Below, piece after piece: positions 1 to 8,279 of a stretch of 24,148 bases of DNA (position 1 is its first letter; every line of letters begins with the position of its first letter). Under the pieces are notes generated by a model that was not told the DNA's origin, searched no databases, and saw nothing but the letters and a program-made list of their open reading frames with translations. The DNA comes from JACQAI01 sp035507915 (GTDB lineage: Bacteria; Pseudomonadota; Alphaproteobacteria; Elsterales; Elsteraceae). The position numbers were made by a program, and so were the translations under genes. Location of the stretch: the NCBI GenBank assembly GCA_035507915.1, contig DATJNS010000114.1:1-24148 (forward strand), in the 5' to 3' direction.

Positions 1-3000
1 GACTCGGCGCCGCCCGAGACGTTGACGGCGTCACAGCCAAAGCCGAGCGAGACATTGTCATGGCCGGAGTTCAGCGTGACCGTGTCGTCACCGTTGCCGA
101 GCATGACGGTGTCGAAACCGCCGATGCTGACGGTGACCGTATCGTCGCCCGGCAACGCCATCGCGTCATTGATGTAGTCGTGGCTGCCCGTCACGGTGAC
201 GGAGCTGCCTCCGGTTCCAAAATCGACGGTGTCGAAATTGCCCGAAACGCTGATCTGCTCCTGGCCGGCACCACTCAGCGAGACGAAATCGTGGGCTCCC
301 GAAACCGCGACCGAGTCATCCCCACCACCGCCGTTGATCGTATCGTGACTCCCGGAGACGGCGATCGTGTCGTCCGCCGTGGCGCTGGTAAGAGAAATGC
401 TATCGTCGTGCCCGTAGACGGCGAGATTGAGGGCGACGTTGTCGTCGACGGTGGCGCAATTGAAGCTGCCGTCGACCGTGTCCGTCGCGCTGCCGAAGTT
501 GAGCGCGGTGAGGGTATCGTCGACGGTGATCGAGAGCTCATCGTCGTTACCCAACACCGTGACGGCGTCGCCGCTGCCGCCGGCGACCGTGAGCCCGAGG
601 GTATCGTCGCTTCCGGTGAGCGCGATCGCGTTCCCGCCGCCCGTCACGGTGACGAAGTCGTAGATGCCCGTCAGATTGAAGTTGAATGAGTCGCCGCTGC
701 CGGTCACCGAGATCGTGTCGTCGTAGCCGGTCACCGCGATGCTGTCGGCACTGCCCGTCGCATTGACGACGATGATGTCGTCGTCTCCGGTGGCGACGCT
801 GATCGTATCGGCGCTGCCGGTCGCCGTGATGGTATCGTCGGAGAATCCGGCATCGTCGTTGATCGTGAGGACGTCGCCGCCGCCCGACAGCGTGATGGTG
901 TCGTCGGAGTTCGAACCGTTGTCGTTGATCGTGAGGACGTCGCTACCGCCCGCGACCGAGAAGCTGAAGTGCGTGATGGTGTTCTCGACCGTCACGCTGA
1001 GCGTGCTGCCCGAGCCCGTCATCGTCACGTCGCCGGAGTCTATGCCGCCGCCAAAGGTTATGGCGTCCCCGTTGCCGCCGACCGAGACCGTGTCGGCGCC
1101 GTTGAGCGTGATCACATCGGCGCTGCCCGACAGCAGGACGGTCACGTCGTCGGCGCCATTGATGGTCACGGTCTGGTGGCTGCCGACGATGTTGACCATG
1201 TCGTCGTCGCCGGTCTGCGCGATCGTGAAGCTGTCGTCGGTCCCCGCCAGCGCGATCGTGTCGTCGCCGCCGTACAGGTAGATCGTGTCGCTCGACCCCG
1301 GGCTGGCGCCAATCGTGAACGTCTCGAAGTTGTTGAACACGAAGGCGGTATTGCCGGTTCCGGTCAGGTTGTAGGTGTCGCCGGCGCCCGTGGCCTCGAG
1401 CTCGAAGAAGTCGTCGGTCGCGTTCAGCGCGATCGTGTCGTTGCCGCCCGATACGGTGAAGTAGTCATCGTACGGGTTGCCGGTCGAGAGCCCGATCGTG
1501 AAAGACTCGCTACTGCCGGGCACCACGAACCCATCGTCGCCGCCGACGAACTGGAACGTGTCGCCGCTGCCGCTGGCCGATAGGTGGATCAAGTCGTCGA
1601 CCGCGGCCACCACCATGACGTCGCTGCTGCCGCCGATCGCCAACGAGTCGGCGCCGAATTGGCCGTTGACGACGGCGGTCAGCACGTCGCTCGATCCGAT
1701 CAGCGAGACGGTGTCGTCGCCGGTGCCGACCGCGACAGCGCCGGAAATTCCGGGGCCGGACAGCGCGTCGTCGATCGTCACGTTGATCGAGTCGTCACCG
1801 TTGCCGAGATTGACGACGAAACCGTTGGGTGCCGCGATCATCACGACGTCGGTCGTCGTCGCGTTGGGATTGACGAAGCTGACCTGATCGATGCCGTTGA
1901 GCGTGATGTCGTTGCTGGCCGTGCCGTTGAACTCGACCGTGTCCTGGCCGCCGCCGCCGATGATCGACACGGTGCTATCGGTCGTGATGAACAGGTCGTC
2001 GTGCGCCGAGCCGATCGCGCCGACGAAGCCGGAGAACACGTCGGTGCCGCCGTAGCCGTTGTCGGACGTAACGCCGACGCTGAAGTCGACCGTCACGCCG
2101 CTGGGCGAGTGGGCGTAGCTCACGAAGTCTGTGTTGGAGAACGACCCCGTCATCGTGTTGTTGCCGGCGCCACCCTCGACGGTGATCGAGATCAAGGAGC
2201 CGCCACCGATCGACGACACGTCGATGTTGTCGTTGAATGGCGTACCGATGAACCCGTCGAAGCCGGCGATCGTGTCGGTGACGCCGCCGTGCACGGCGGT
2301 TCCGGCCGCGTAGTCGAGCACCAGCGGCCCGGCGGCGTGGGCGTAGCTGAGCACGTCGCCATAGTTGAAGCCGGCGCCGGTCAGCGTGTTGCTGCCCTGG
2401 CCGGGCTCGATCGTGATGCCGGCGCCCTCCGATTGGGGCGCCGCGCTGATCGACATCGGGCTGGCCATCGCGTGGCCGTCGAAATCGACCCGGAGGTCGG
2501 TGATCGTCAGCGCGCCGCTGCCGCTCGCCGTGATCGTCGTCGTCCCGGCCGCGCCGCTCGTGATGCCGAGCGCGTCGATGTTGCCCGGCGCGTTGTCGAG
2601 CTTGAGGTCGATGTTCGGAACGTCGGTGACGACCAGGCTGCTGTTGATCGTGAACGGCGCGTTGAACTCGGCGCTCAGCGTGTCGGCGCCGCCGCCACCC
2701 ACGACGTGGTCGCCCGACTGCAGCGAGTTGGGGACATGGGTGAAATCGAAGAAGTTCACCACCGGCGCCGGATGGCCGATGAAATTGTCGACCCCCAAGG
2801 TGCCGACGAAACCCCCGGTGGATGTCGGCGTCTCGTCAGACGGCGGCGGGTGCGGCGGTGGCGGTGGCGGCAGCGGCAAAGTCGTGTCGACCGCCGTGAT
2901 CGTGACGTCGAAATTGAAGCTGAACAGCCCGCCCGCGCCGCCGCCGCCCGTCCCGACCGGCTGCTCCGCGAGCGTGACGTGGATGGTGGTCTCGGTCGTG

Positions 3001-3764
3001 CCACCCGGCGTCCCCGGGCCCTGAGGCGGCGCGCCGGCGCCGCCGGCCGGACCGCCCGACTCGGAGCCGCCCGGATTGACGGTCGAAGCGATGGTGGAGA
3101 CCGTGAAGGACAGGTCGCCGGCCTCGCCTAGGGCGCCGGGCGTGATCGGCGTCGGCACGCCCGGCGCCGTGAAGAAGGTCAGCACCACCAGCATGTTGTT
3201 CTCGGTGATGACCTGGGTGCCGCCGGCGTTGGTGAACACGATGGTCGAGGGCGCGCCCGAGGGGTCGCGCACTGCCGCGATCCTGCTGCCGTGACCGTTC
3301 GGATCGATCGTGCCGGCGACCGCGGTGCCGCGGATGCCGATCGTGCCGACCGGCGTGCGCACCGTCATGGCGTCGGCCTGGGTGCCGGCGATGTCGCCGC
3401 TGACGAACGCGAAGGCGCCCTTCAGCATCGAGACCGCCATCGTGCCGCTATGGCCGGCCGGGTTGTAGACCAGCTCGTCGAGCCGGAGCTGGCCCGATTC
3501 ACCGAGCGCAAACGTCGTCTTGTCGGCGAACACCAGCGCCACCTTGGCGCCCGCCTGGGTCGAGATCAGGTCCTTCTGGTAGACCGGGTCGCCCTGCGCC
3601 AGGGTCGCGACGCTGCCGTCGACATGCTGGGCCGTGACGCCGCCCGTGACGGTGTCGACCCGGCCGATCGGCTGGGCGGCGCCCGCGCCGGCAGCCTGCG
3701 CGATCTGGTGCGCGCGCGCCGGGTGCTCCTGATACGCCGACTGCTCGGTCAGGTCGCGTGGCAC
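1..3764 (-). CDS. Giant FecR-domain, Asp/Gly-rich beta-repeat protein (3' end outside window)
   Basis: This is a minus-strand frame, open for 1254 codons with no stop before the window edge, so the C-terminus is missing. The GTG start at 3764 follows GAGAGG with 9 nt spacing; an in-frame TAA lies 7 codons upstream, which fixes the start region. Residues about 33-160 form a FecR-like domain (IGRVDTVTGGV; then VRTPVGTIGIRGTAV). Residues about 230-310 are a Gly/Pro-rich linker. From about 330 onward there are hundreds of residues of short repeats such as GSGDTI, GGDDTI, TGSADTI and GGGGADTLS, resembling degenerate RTX/calcium-binding or beta-roll repeats. There is no Sec signal peptide, which fits type I secretion with a C-terminal signal now outside the window. 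Inferred role: a cell-surface or released adhesin/matrix protein; the ligand is unknown. No secretion genes are visible nearby. The plus-strand open frames here are shadows caused by the repetitive GTC/GTG composition. Confidence 0.85.
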   Translation of the reverse strand, partial: MPRDLTEQSAYQEHPARAHQIAQAAGAGAAQPIGRVDTVTGGVTAQHVDGSVATLAQGDPVYQKDLISTQAGAKVALVFADKTTFALGESGQLRLDELVYNPAGHSGTMAVSMLKGAFAFVSGDIAGTQADAMTVRTPVGTIGIRGTAVAGTIDPNGHGSRIAAVRDPSGAPSTIVFTNAGGTQVITENNMLVVLTFFTAPGVPTPITPGALGEAGDLSFTVSTIASTVNPGGSESGGPAGGAGAPPQGPGTPGGTTETTIHVTLAEQPVGTGGGGAGGLFSFNFDVTITAVDTTLPLPPPPPPHPPPSDETPTSTGGFVGTLGVDNFIGHPAPVVNFFDFTHVPNSLQSGDHVVGGGGADTLSAEFNAPFTINSSLVVTDVPNIDLKLDNAPGNIDALGITSGAAGTTTITASGSGALTITDLRVDFDGHAMASPMSISAAPQSEGAGITIEPGQGSNTLTGAGFNYGDVLSYAHAAGPLVLDYAAGTAVHGGVTDTIAGFDGFIGTPFNDNIDVSSIGGGSLISITVEGGAGNNTMTGSFSNTDFVSYAHSPSGVTVDFSVGVTSDNGYGGTDVFSGFVGAIGSAHDDLFITTDSTVSIIGGGGQDTVEFNGTASNDITLNGIDQVSFVNPNATTTDVVMIAAPNGFVVNLGNGDDSINVTIDDALSGPGISGAVAVGTGDDTVSLIGSSDVLTAVVNGQFGADSLAIGGSSDVMVVAAVDDLIHLSASGSGDTFQFVGGDDGFVVPGSSESFTIGLSTGNPYDDYFTVSGGNDTIALNATDDFFELEATGAGDTYNLTGTGNTAFVFNNFETFTIGASPGSSDTIYLYGGDDTIALAGTDDSFTIAQTGDDDMVNIVGSHQTVTINGADDVTVLLSGSADVITLNGADTVSVGGNGDAITFGGGIDSGDVTMTGSGSTLSVTVENTITHFSFSVAGGSDVLTINDNGSNSDDTITLSGGGDVLTINDDAGFSDDTITATGSADTISVATGDDDIIVVNATGSADSIAVTGYDDTISVTGSGDSFNFNLTGIYDFVTVTGGGNAIALTGSDDTLGLTVAGGSGDAVTVLGNDDELSITVDDTLTALNFGSATDTVDGSFNCATVDDNVALNLAVYGHDDSISLTSATADDTIAVSGSHDTINGGGGDDSVAVSGAHDFVSLSGAGQEQISVSGNFDTVDFGTGGSSVTVTGSHDYINDAMALPGDDTVTVSIGGFDTVMLGNGDDTVTLNSGHDNVSLGFGCDAVNVSGGAE
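827..958 (-). repeat. 66-bp tandem duplication inside the beta-repeat protein
   Basis: Positions 827-892 and 893-958 are two adjacent 66-bp copies, about three quarters identical by eye. They share a central stretch containing gttgatcgtgaggacgtcgc. In the minus-strand protein they encode two 22-residue units of the form GGSDVLTINDN...SDDTIT. This is a clear recent in-frame unit duplication within the repeat domain; the other repeats are more degenerate. Confidence 0.75.
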
Positions 3765-3996
3765 AGGGGCAAGCCTCTCGGTTTAATAACCAAGCCTAGG
3801 CCGCATCGGCGGGTTGGGCTGTGATCCATGTCAATGCACCGGGAGTATAGGCGAAATGGTTGACGAATTCGCGCGCTAATCGACTCACAAACCGCCTGTA
3901 TTCCTTCGGTTTTTCCAGAAATTTTAGCAGTCGCAGCAAAGCGCGCGGCCGGGTGCCCGCACACCGCCGGTCGTCCCTACCGGAACACCGCCGGAC
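3765..3996. other. Intergenic leader upstream of the FecR/beta-repeat gene
   Basis: The stretch between the CopD-like gene and the giant gene is noticeably less GC-rich around 3840-3950. That fits promoter/leader DNA for the minus-strand giant gene. A TATACT hexamer reads on the minus strand near 3845-3850, but I see no convincing -35 at the right distance. A TTGACA on the same strand near 3828-3833 has no matching -10. I see no credible gene here. Confidence 0.35.
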
Positions 3997-4449
3997 TCAG
4001 CCCCAATAGCGCCCCGAGGCACCGATCGCGGCGGTGAGCAGCCCCAGCACGAGATTGATTTCGACGATGCGCCGGATCTGGCCGAGGTTGCGGCCGGCGG
4101 TCGGCCAGTCGGCGCGCGCCACCGCCGCCTGCAGACGCCGGTTGGGCGCGAAATAGAGGTGCCCGAACAGCAGCATCATGACGATCCCGAGCGCCATCAT
4201 GATGTGGACGTGGTGCCCCCAAACCGCGAATCCTCCAGCCATCGTGATCTGGCCGAAGCCGGTCGCCAGCAGCACGGCGACCGCCAGCCACACCCAGAGG
4301 AAGAAGCGCCGCAGCGCGTCGGCCATGACGGCGAGACGCACCGGCGGCTCGCGCTCGGCGAGCGCCGGGCGCAGGCATTGGTGGGCGAAGAACATACCGC
4401 CGACCCAGACGATGGCGGCGAGCACGTGGAGCGCGACGGCGATGGCCAT
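3997..4449 (-). CDS. CopD-like small integral membrane protein
   Basis: This encodes a 150-residue hydrophobic protein with about four membrane segments. It opens with an AIAVALHVLAAIVWVGGMFF helix carrying the HVxAxxxWVGGM signature, followed by WVWLAVAVLLATG, HHVHIMMALGIVMMLLFGHLY and INLVLGLLTAAIG. The histidines in the first (H7) and third segments resemble the CopD / copper-resistance-D and related haem-type four-helix families. The ATG at 4449 is preferred over 4503 because a GGGGAGGT Shine-Dalgarno lies 6-7 nt upstream and the first helix begins directly after it. It lies upstream of the giant FecR gene on the same strand but is separated by more than 200 bp, so co-transcription is doubtful. 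Copper handling is a family-based guess; no copper genes are adjacent. Confidence 0.7.
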   Translation of the reverse strand: MAIAVALHVLAAIVWVGGMFFAHQCLRPALAEREPPVRLAVMADALRRFFLWVWLAVAVLLATGFGQITMAGGFAVWGHHVHIMMALGIVMMLLFGHLYFAPNRRLQAAVARADWPTAGRNLGQIRRIVEINLVLGLLTAAIGASGRYWG

Positions 4450-4587
4450 GGCGGGACCTCCCCTCGGACGTTCTGTCATGTCACCGCGCAGCGCGCCACG
4501 CAATCACCCTCGCGCGCCGGCAGCATTCTTGCTCAAATGGCGGCCGAGAGCATGGTCCGGTCAGTTTGCGTCACCCATCACCCCACT

Positions 4588-4721
4588 CGTCATGGCCGGC
4601 CTCCGTGCCGGCCATTCACGTCGAGCAAACGACGAGCGCTGGGCAGTCTACCTATCCGTCACGCGCCCGACCTTGCGCAGCGGCCCGACGTGGATCGCCG
4701 GCACGGAGGCCGGCCATGACG
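4588..4721. repeat. Inverted pair of REP-like palindromes
   Basis: 4588-4623 and 4686-4721 are 36-bp inverted copies, matching at all but two positions and separated by 62 bp. Each arm contains its own imperfect palindrome, ggccgg-cctccgtg-ccggcc. The motif (gtcatggccgg...ccggc.at.cacgtcg) resembles the dispersed extragenic palindromes common in alphaproteobacterial genomes, so this looks like a BIME-type pair. It lies in the 280-bp gap between divergent genes; no transposase is adjacent. Short open frames here that read SWPASVPAIHV are translations of the repeat, not genes. Confidence 0.8.
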
Positions 4722-4783
4722 GGTCAGGGGGTTTCTGAGGCAGTCTCATCGAAACCGGCGCGACCAGGGACGAGCGGGGCGTC

Positions 4784-5518
4784 ATGCGCGTGCGGTTGAC
4801 GCGCGACACGATCCGGTCGGGCGCGATCCGCCGGATGATCGCGGCCCAGGATCCGTCGTTCGAGCTGCTCAGCGAGGCCGAGGTGCGCGCGTCGCTCGCC
4901 GCCATCCTGGCCGCGCCCGACGCGCCGCCGGAGGTCTGGGTGTTCGCCTACGGCTCGCTGATGTGGAACCCGGCGTTCCATTTCGTCGAGCAACGCGTCG
5001 GGATGGTGCGCGGCTTCCATCGCCGCTTCTGCCTGTGGGCGCATCTCGGCCGCGGCAGTCCGGACGCGCCCGGCCTGATGCTCGGGCTCGAGGCCGGCGG
5101 ATCATGCCGCGGCGTGGTCTACCGGATCGCCGCCGATGCGGTCGCCTCCGAGCTCGAGATCGTGTGGCTGCGCGAGATGCTCAGCCGCGCCTACCGCCCG
5201 CGCTGGGTGTCGGCGCAGACGCCCGCCGGCGCGGTGCGCGCGATCGCCTTCACGATCAACCGCGCGCACGACCGCTACGCCGGTCGGCTGCCCGACGACA
5301 TCGTGGCGGCGACCATCGCGGGCGCCTCGGGCAATCTCGGGCCGTGCGCCGACTATCTGTTCAACACGGTGGCGCATCTCGAGGCGCTGGGCATCCACGA
5401 TCGCCGGCTCGCGCTGCTGCGTGATCGCGTCGCATCGCAGCGCGCGAATACCGCCGCGCCGACGGCGGCGAGCGATTCACGAAACCCTGCGAAGGTTCCC
5501 GCTCGAACACGAAAATAA
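4784..5518 (+). CDS. chaC: ChaC-type gamma-glutamylcyclotransferase
   Basis: The 244-residue protein matches the ChaC family, which cleaves the gamma-glutamyl bond of glutathione in the cytoplasm to give 5-oxoproline and Cys-Gly. The YGSLMWNP substrate-loop signature is at residues 56-63, GFHRRFCLW at 77-85, and WLREML (R130, E131) holds the likely catalytic glutamate. An N-terminal extension of about 50 residues and a low-complexity basic tail after about 225 flank the core. The ATG at 4784 has only a weak purine-rich upstream region, so the exact start is uncertain; M18 is an alternative. No partner gene is adjacent. Confidence 0.88.
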   Translation: MRVRLTRDTIRSGAIRRMIAAQDPSFELLSEAEVRASLAAILAAPDAPPEVWVFAYGSLMWNPAFHFVEQRVGMVRGFHRRFCLWAHLGRGSPDAPGLMLGLEAGGSCRGVVYRIAADAVASELEIVWLREMLSRAYRPRWVSAQTPAGAVRAIAFTINRAHDRYAGRLPDDIVAATIAGASGNLGPCADYLFNTVAHLEALGIHDRRLALLRDRVASQRANTAAPTAASDSRNPAKVPARTRK

Positions 5519-5699
5519 TCCGGTTGCAAAGCGACGCGGAGCCGCCCACTGTTTCGCCCCGTCACCTTCGTATGGGTCGGCGTGCCTCTCTTTCGCCCCG
5601 ATCGGGCGGCTGACCCGTCACTCCCGGAACCCCCTACAAGGCCTGACACCGCCGTGTCGTGTGCACGCGGCGGTCCGAAACTTTCTATGGAGACCCACG
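5519..5699 (+). promoter_or_regulatory. 5' leader of the cold-shock gene with a hairpin
   Basis: The 181-nt gap before the cold-shock gene carries a possible leader hairpin: accgccgtg at 5648-5656 pairs with cacgcggcggt at 5664-5674, with one bulged base and a 7-nt loop. It ends 14 nt before the GGAG Shine-Dalgarno at 5689-5692, which sits 7 nt before the ATG. Long structured leaders are typical of cspA-type mRNAs, but no specific cold-shock box can be asserted here. I did not find a convincing promoter. Confidence 0.35.
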
Positions 5700-5906
5700 A
5701 TGGCGGTCGGCACGGTCAAATGGTTCAATGGTACCAAGGGTTATGGTTTCATCGCGCCGGATGACGGTACGAAGGACGTGTTCGTGCATATTTCGGCGGT
5801 CGAGCGGGCGGGCATGCGCTCGCTCAACGAGGGCCAACGCATCACCTTCGAGCTCGAGCGCAGTCAGCAGGGCCGCGTCGCCGCGGTCAACCTGCAGAAC
5901 GCCTGA
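5700..5906 (+). CDS. cspA: Cold-shock protein, CspA family
   Basis: This encodes a 68-residue single cold-shock domain: MAVGTVKWFNGTKGYGFI begins the protein, followed by KDVFVHISAVE. The RNP1 motif (KGYGFI, residues 13-18) and RNP2 motif (VFVHIS, 27-32) are intact, so it should bind single-stranded RNA/DNA as a chaperone. The start at 5700 is fixed by family length and a GGAG 7 nt upstream; longer in-frame extensions to 5136 overlap chaC and are not credible. A strong terminator follows at 5962-5991. It appears monocistronic. Confidence 0.97.
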   Translation: MAVGTVKWFNGTKGYGFIAPDDGTKDVFVHISAVERAGMRSLNEGQRITFELERSQQGRVAAVNLQNA

Positions 5907-5961
5907 CGATCGGTCGGCTCGCCGCGAGCGAGCGCGACTGAACCATCTGCTTTGAGCATTT

Positions 5962-5991
5962 GCCCGTGCGGCTCGCGAGAGCCGCACGGGC
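5962..5991 (+). terminator. Intrinsic terminator of the cold-shock gene
   Basis: A perfect 13-bp G/C-rich stem, gcccgtgcggctc paired with gagccgcacgggc, closes a GCGA (GNRA-type) tetraloop. It is followed by a T-rich run, ttgtcattt. It starts 55 nt after the stop of the plus-strand cold-shock gene and 36 nt beyond the end of the convergent MFS gene. A minus-strand read-out shows only a short aaatgctcaaa, so termination is probably stronger on the plus strand. Confidence 0.8.
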
Positions 5992-6026
5992 TTGTCATTT
6001 CTGCAACATGACATTTCGATGACGTG

Positions 6027-7310
6027 TCATGCGCGCGCCGCAGCGGCCGCGCTCGCGCGCAGACCGAGCGCCGCGCCGAGGTTCGCCACGCCGACCGCCA
6101 GCAGCACGCCGGGCACGCTCGCGCCGACCGCGAGCAGCACGATCGCGGCCAGCGCGCCCGCCACCATGAAGAGCGCGTTCACGATGTTCGCGCCGGCGAT
6201 CACGCGCGAGCGCTCGGCCGCCGCGCTGCGCAGCTGGAGCACGGCGTAGAGCGGCACCGTGTAGAGGCCGCCGGCGACCGCGACCAGCAACAGATCGACC
6301 AACACCCGCCAGTCGGCCGGCGCCGCCAGGAACTCGCCGAGCGTCATCAGGCGACCGGCAGGCGCGCCGCTCGCGCCGCAGGCGAAGAACAGATCGATCG
6401 TGAACACCGAGATGCCGAGCGCGCCGACCGGCACCAGGCGCAGGCTGACCGCGCCCTTGAGCAGGCGGCTGCACAACAGCGAGCCCGCCCCGATGCCGAT
6501 GCTGAATGCGGCCAGGAACAGGGTGACGACCTGTTCGTCGCCGCCGATCACGTTCTTGGTGAGCGCCGGCAGCTGCGCGAGGAAGGTCGCGCCGATCAAC
6601 CAGAACCATGACAGGCCGAGCACCGGCGCGCGCAGCGCGCGGACCGCCATCACCCGGCTCACCAGCCGCCAGCTGTCGCGCGCGATGTTGAGGTCGAGCG
6701 CGAGCTCGGGCGCCGGCGGCGGCGCGGTCGGCACGAAACGGCTGGCGACGTAGCCGCCGACCGCGATCGCGATCAGGAGCGCCGACACGACGAGCGCGCC
6801 GTCCCCGCGCAGCACCAGCACCGCGCCCGCGATCGTGCCGAGGAGAATCGCGAGGAAGGTGCCGGCCTCGACCAGCGCATTGCCGGCGATCAGCTCGTGC
6901 GCCGCCAGGTGGACCGGCAGGATGCTGTATTTGAGCGGCCCGAAGAACGTCGAGTGGGCCCCCATCAGGAACAGGACCGCGAACAACAGCGCGATGTCGC
7001 CCGACGCGACGCCGAGGCTGCCGAGCAGCATGAAGCCGATCTCGCACGCCTTGATGATCGAGATCAGCCGGGCCTTCTCCATCCGGTCGGCGAGCCGGCC
7101 GGCCAGCGCGGACAACAGGAAGAACGGCAGGATGAAGAGGCCGCTCGCCGCGTTCGCCAGCATGCCGCCGCTCAGCCCGGCCGGCTCGGCCAACCGGTAG
7201 ACGATCAGGATCACCATCGCGCTCTTGAAAAGATTGTCGTTGAGCGCGCCCAGGAACTGCGTCACGAACAGGGGGAGGAAACGTCGGCTCGCCAGAAGCA
7301 TGAAGGCCAT
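6027..7310 (-). CDS. LplT-like MFS permease (stand-alone)
   Basis: The 427-residue polytopic protein has about 12 hydrophobic segments. It carries the hallmark N-terminal sequence FLPLFVTQFLGALNDNLFK (residues 11-29), found in LplT and in the permease half of LplT-Aas fusions. Those proteins flip lysophospholipids across the inner membrane for re-acylation. Other typical segments are LAGRLADRMEKARLI and GPLKYSILPVHL. The acyltransferase/acyl-ACP synthetase domains often fused or adjacent are absent here. The ATG is at 7310 (another at 7301), and the 5' end overlaps the divergent EamA gene start by 11 bp. Substrate specificity is inferred from the family only; another solute is possible. Confidence 0.85.
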   Translation of the reverse strand: MAFMLLASRRFLPLFVTQFLGALNDNLFKSAMVILIVYRLAEPAGLSGGMLANAASGLFILPFFLLSALAGRLADRMEKARLISIIKACEIGFMLLGSLGVASGDIALLFAVLFLMGAHSTFFGPLKYSILPVHLAAHELIAGNALVEAGTFLAILLGTIAGAVLVLRGDGALVVSALLIAIAVGGYVASRFVPTAPPPAPELALDLNIARDSWRLVSRVMAVRALRAPVLGLSWFWLIGATFLAQLPALTKNVIGGDEQVVTLFLAAFSIGIGAGSLLCSRLLKGAVSLRLVPVGALGISVFTIDLFFACGASGAPAGRLMTLGEFLAAPADWRVLVDLLLVAVAGGLYTVPLYAVLQLRSAAAERSRVIAGANIVNALFMVAGALAAIVLLAVGASVPGVLLAVGVANLGAALGLRASAAAAARA

Positions 7311-8229
7311 CTCGAACGCCCCGCACAGCGCGGCCGATCAGCCCCTCAAGGCGATCTTCCTGATGCTGACGGCCATCATGCTGTTCACGATGGTCGACGG
7401 GCTATCGAAATATCTGACGGCGGACTACGCGCCGATCCAGGTCGTGTGGGTGCGCTACCTCGCGATGCTGATCGTGCTGGCGCCGCTGGCGACGCGGCGA
7501 CGCGCCGAGCGACCGTGGCGCACGCGCCGGCTGCGCTTCCAGGCCGCGCGCGGCGCCTGCGTCGCCCTCTCGGCGCTGCTCTTCGTGTCCGGCCTGGCGC
7601 ACCTGCCGCTGGCCCAGGCGACCGCGACCGGCTACGTCACGCCGCTGTTCGTGACGGCGCTCTCGATCGCGCTGCTGGGCGAGCAGGTCGGCGTGCGCCG
7701 CTGGAGCGCCGTGATCGTCGGCTTCGCCGGCGTGCTCGTGATCGTGCGCCCGGGCACCGCGCATTTCGAGATCGCGGCGCTCTATCCGATCGCGTCGTCG
7801 CTGGCGTGGGCGCTCAACATGATCCTCACGCGCAAGATGGGCTTCGCCGATCCGGCGCTCACCACCCTCGTCTACACCGCGCTGTTCGGCGCCGCGCTCA
7901 CCGGCGGGCCGGCGCTCGCGTCGTGGCATCCGGTGTCGCCGCTCGGCTGGGCGCTGCTCTTCGTCGGCGGCGCGCTCAATCTGCTCGGACAATATTTCTC
8001 GGTGCGCGCCTTCATGCACGGGCAGGTGTCGATGCTGGCGCCGTTCTCCTACAGCTCGATCGTCGGCGCGACCGCGATCGGCGTGGTCGTGTTCGGCAAC
8101 TTCCCGGACCTGTGGACCTGGGTCGGCGCCGCGGTCGTGATCTCGAGCGGCATCTACACCTGGCATCGCGAGCGCATCCGCGGCCGGGTGCGGCCGGTCC
8201 TGCCGGTGCCCCGCCCGGCCAGCCCCTGA
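7300..8229 (+). CDS. EamA/DMT-family permease
   Basis: The 309-residue protein has ten predicted hydrophobic segments in two EamA repeats. The first begins with LKAIFLMLTAIMLFTMVDGL; the second with IAALYPIASSLAWALNMIL. LAQATATGYVTPLFVTALS and the LLGEQVGVRRW loop are typical of DMT exporters of metabolites or amino acids. The ATG at 7300 gives the usual short cytoplasmic N-terminus; an upstream in-frame TTG at 7225 would run deeper into the divergent MFS gene and is rejected. No strong Shine-Dalgarno is visible at 7300. It is followed by the TPR-TTL gene after 90 nt on the same strand. The substrate is unknown. Confidence 0.85.
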   Translation: MKAISNAPHSAADQPLKAIFLMLTAIMLFTMVDGLSKYLTADYAPIQVVWVRYLAMLIVLAPLATRRRAERPWRTRRLRFQAARGACVALSALLFVSGLAHLPLAQATATGYVTPLFVTALSIALLGEQVGVRRWSAVIVGFAGVLVIVRPGTAHFEIAALYPIASSLAWALNMILTRKMGFADPALTTLVYTALFGAALTGGPALASWHPVSPLGWALLFVGGALNLLGQYFSVRAFMHGQVSMLAPFSYSSIVGATAIGVVVFGNFPDLWTWVGAAVVISSGIYTWHRERIRGRVRPVLPVPRPASP

Positions 8230-8279
8230 CCCCGCGCCGCCGCGCCCGGGCGGCTGGCCCTCGAGCGCGCGTTTTGCCA

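Noticed and set aside
60..3131. Several plus-strand frames opposite the repeat gene (209, 204 and 515 residues)
   Set aside because: Their composition is repetitive Asp/Arg/Val mirror of the GTC/GTG repeats, while the minus strand gives a coherent FecR plus repeat protein.
3687..3698. A QAAG segment near the N-terminus of the giant protein as a LapG-type di-alanine cleavage site
   Set aside because: It lies before, not after, the folded N-terminal domain, and no LapG/LapD genes are visible; the match is too short to support.
3749..3964. A 71-residue minus-strand frame upstream of the giant gene
   Set aside because: It overlaps the giant gene's start in another frame, has no ribosome binding site that I can see, and lies in probable leader DNA.
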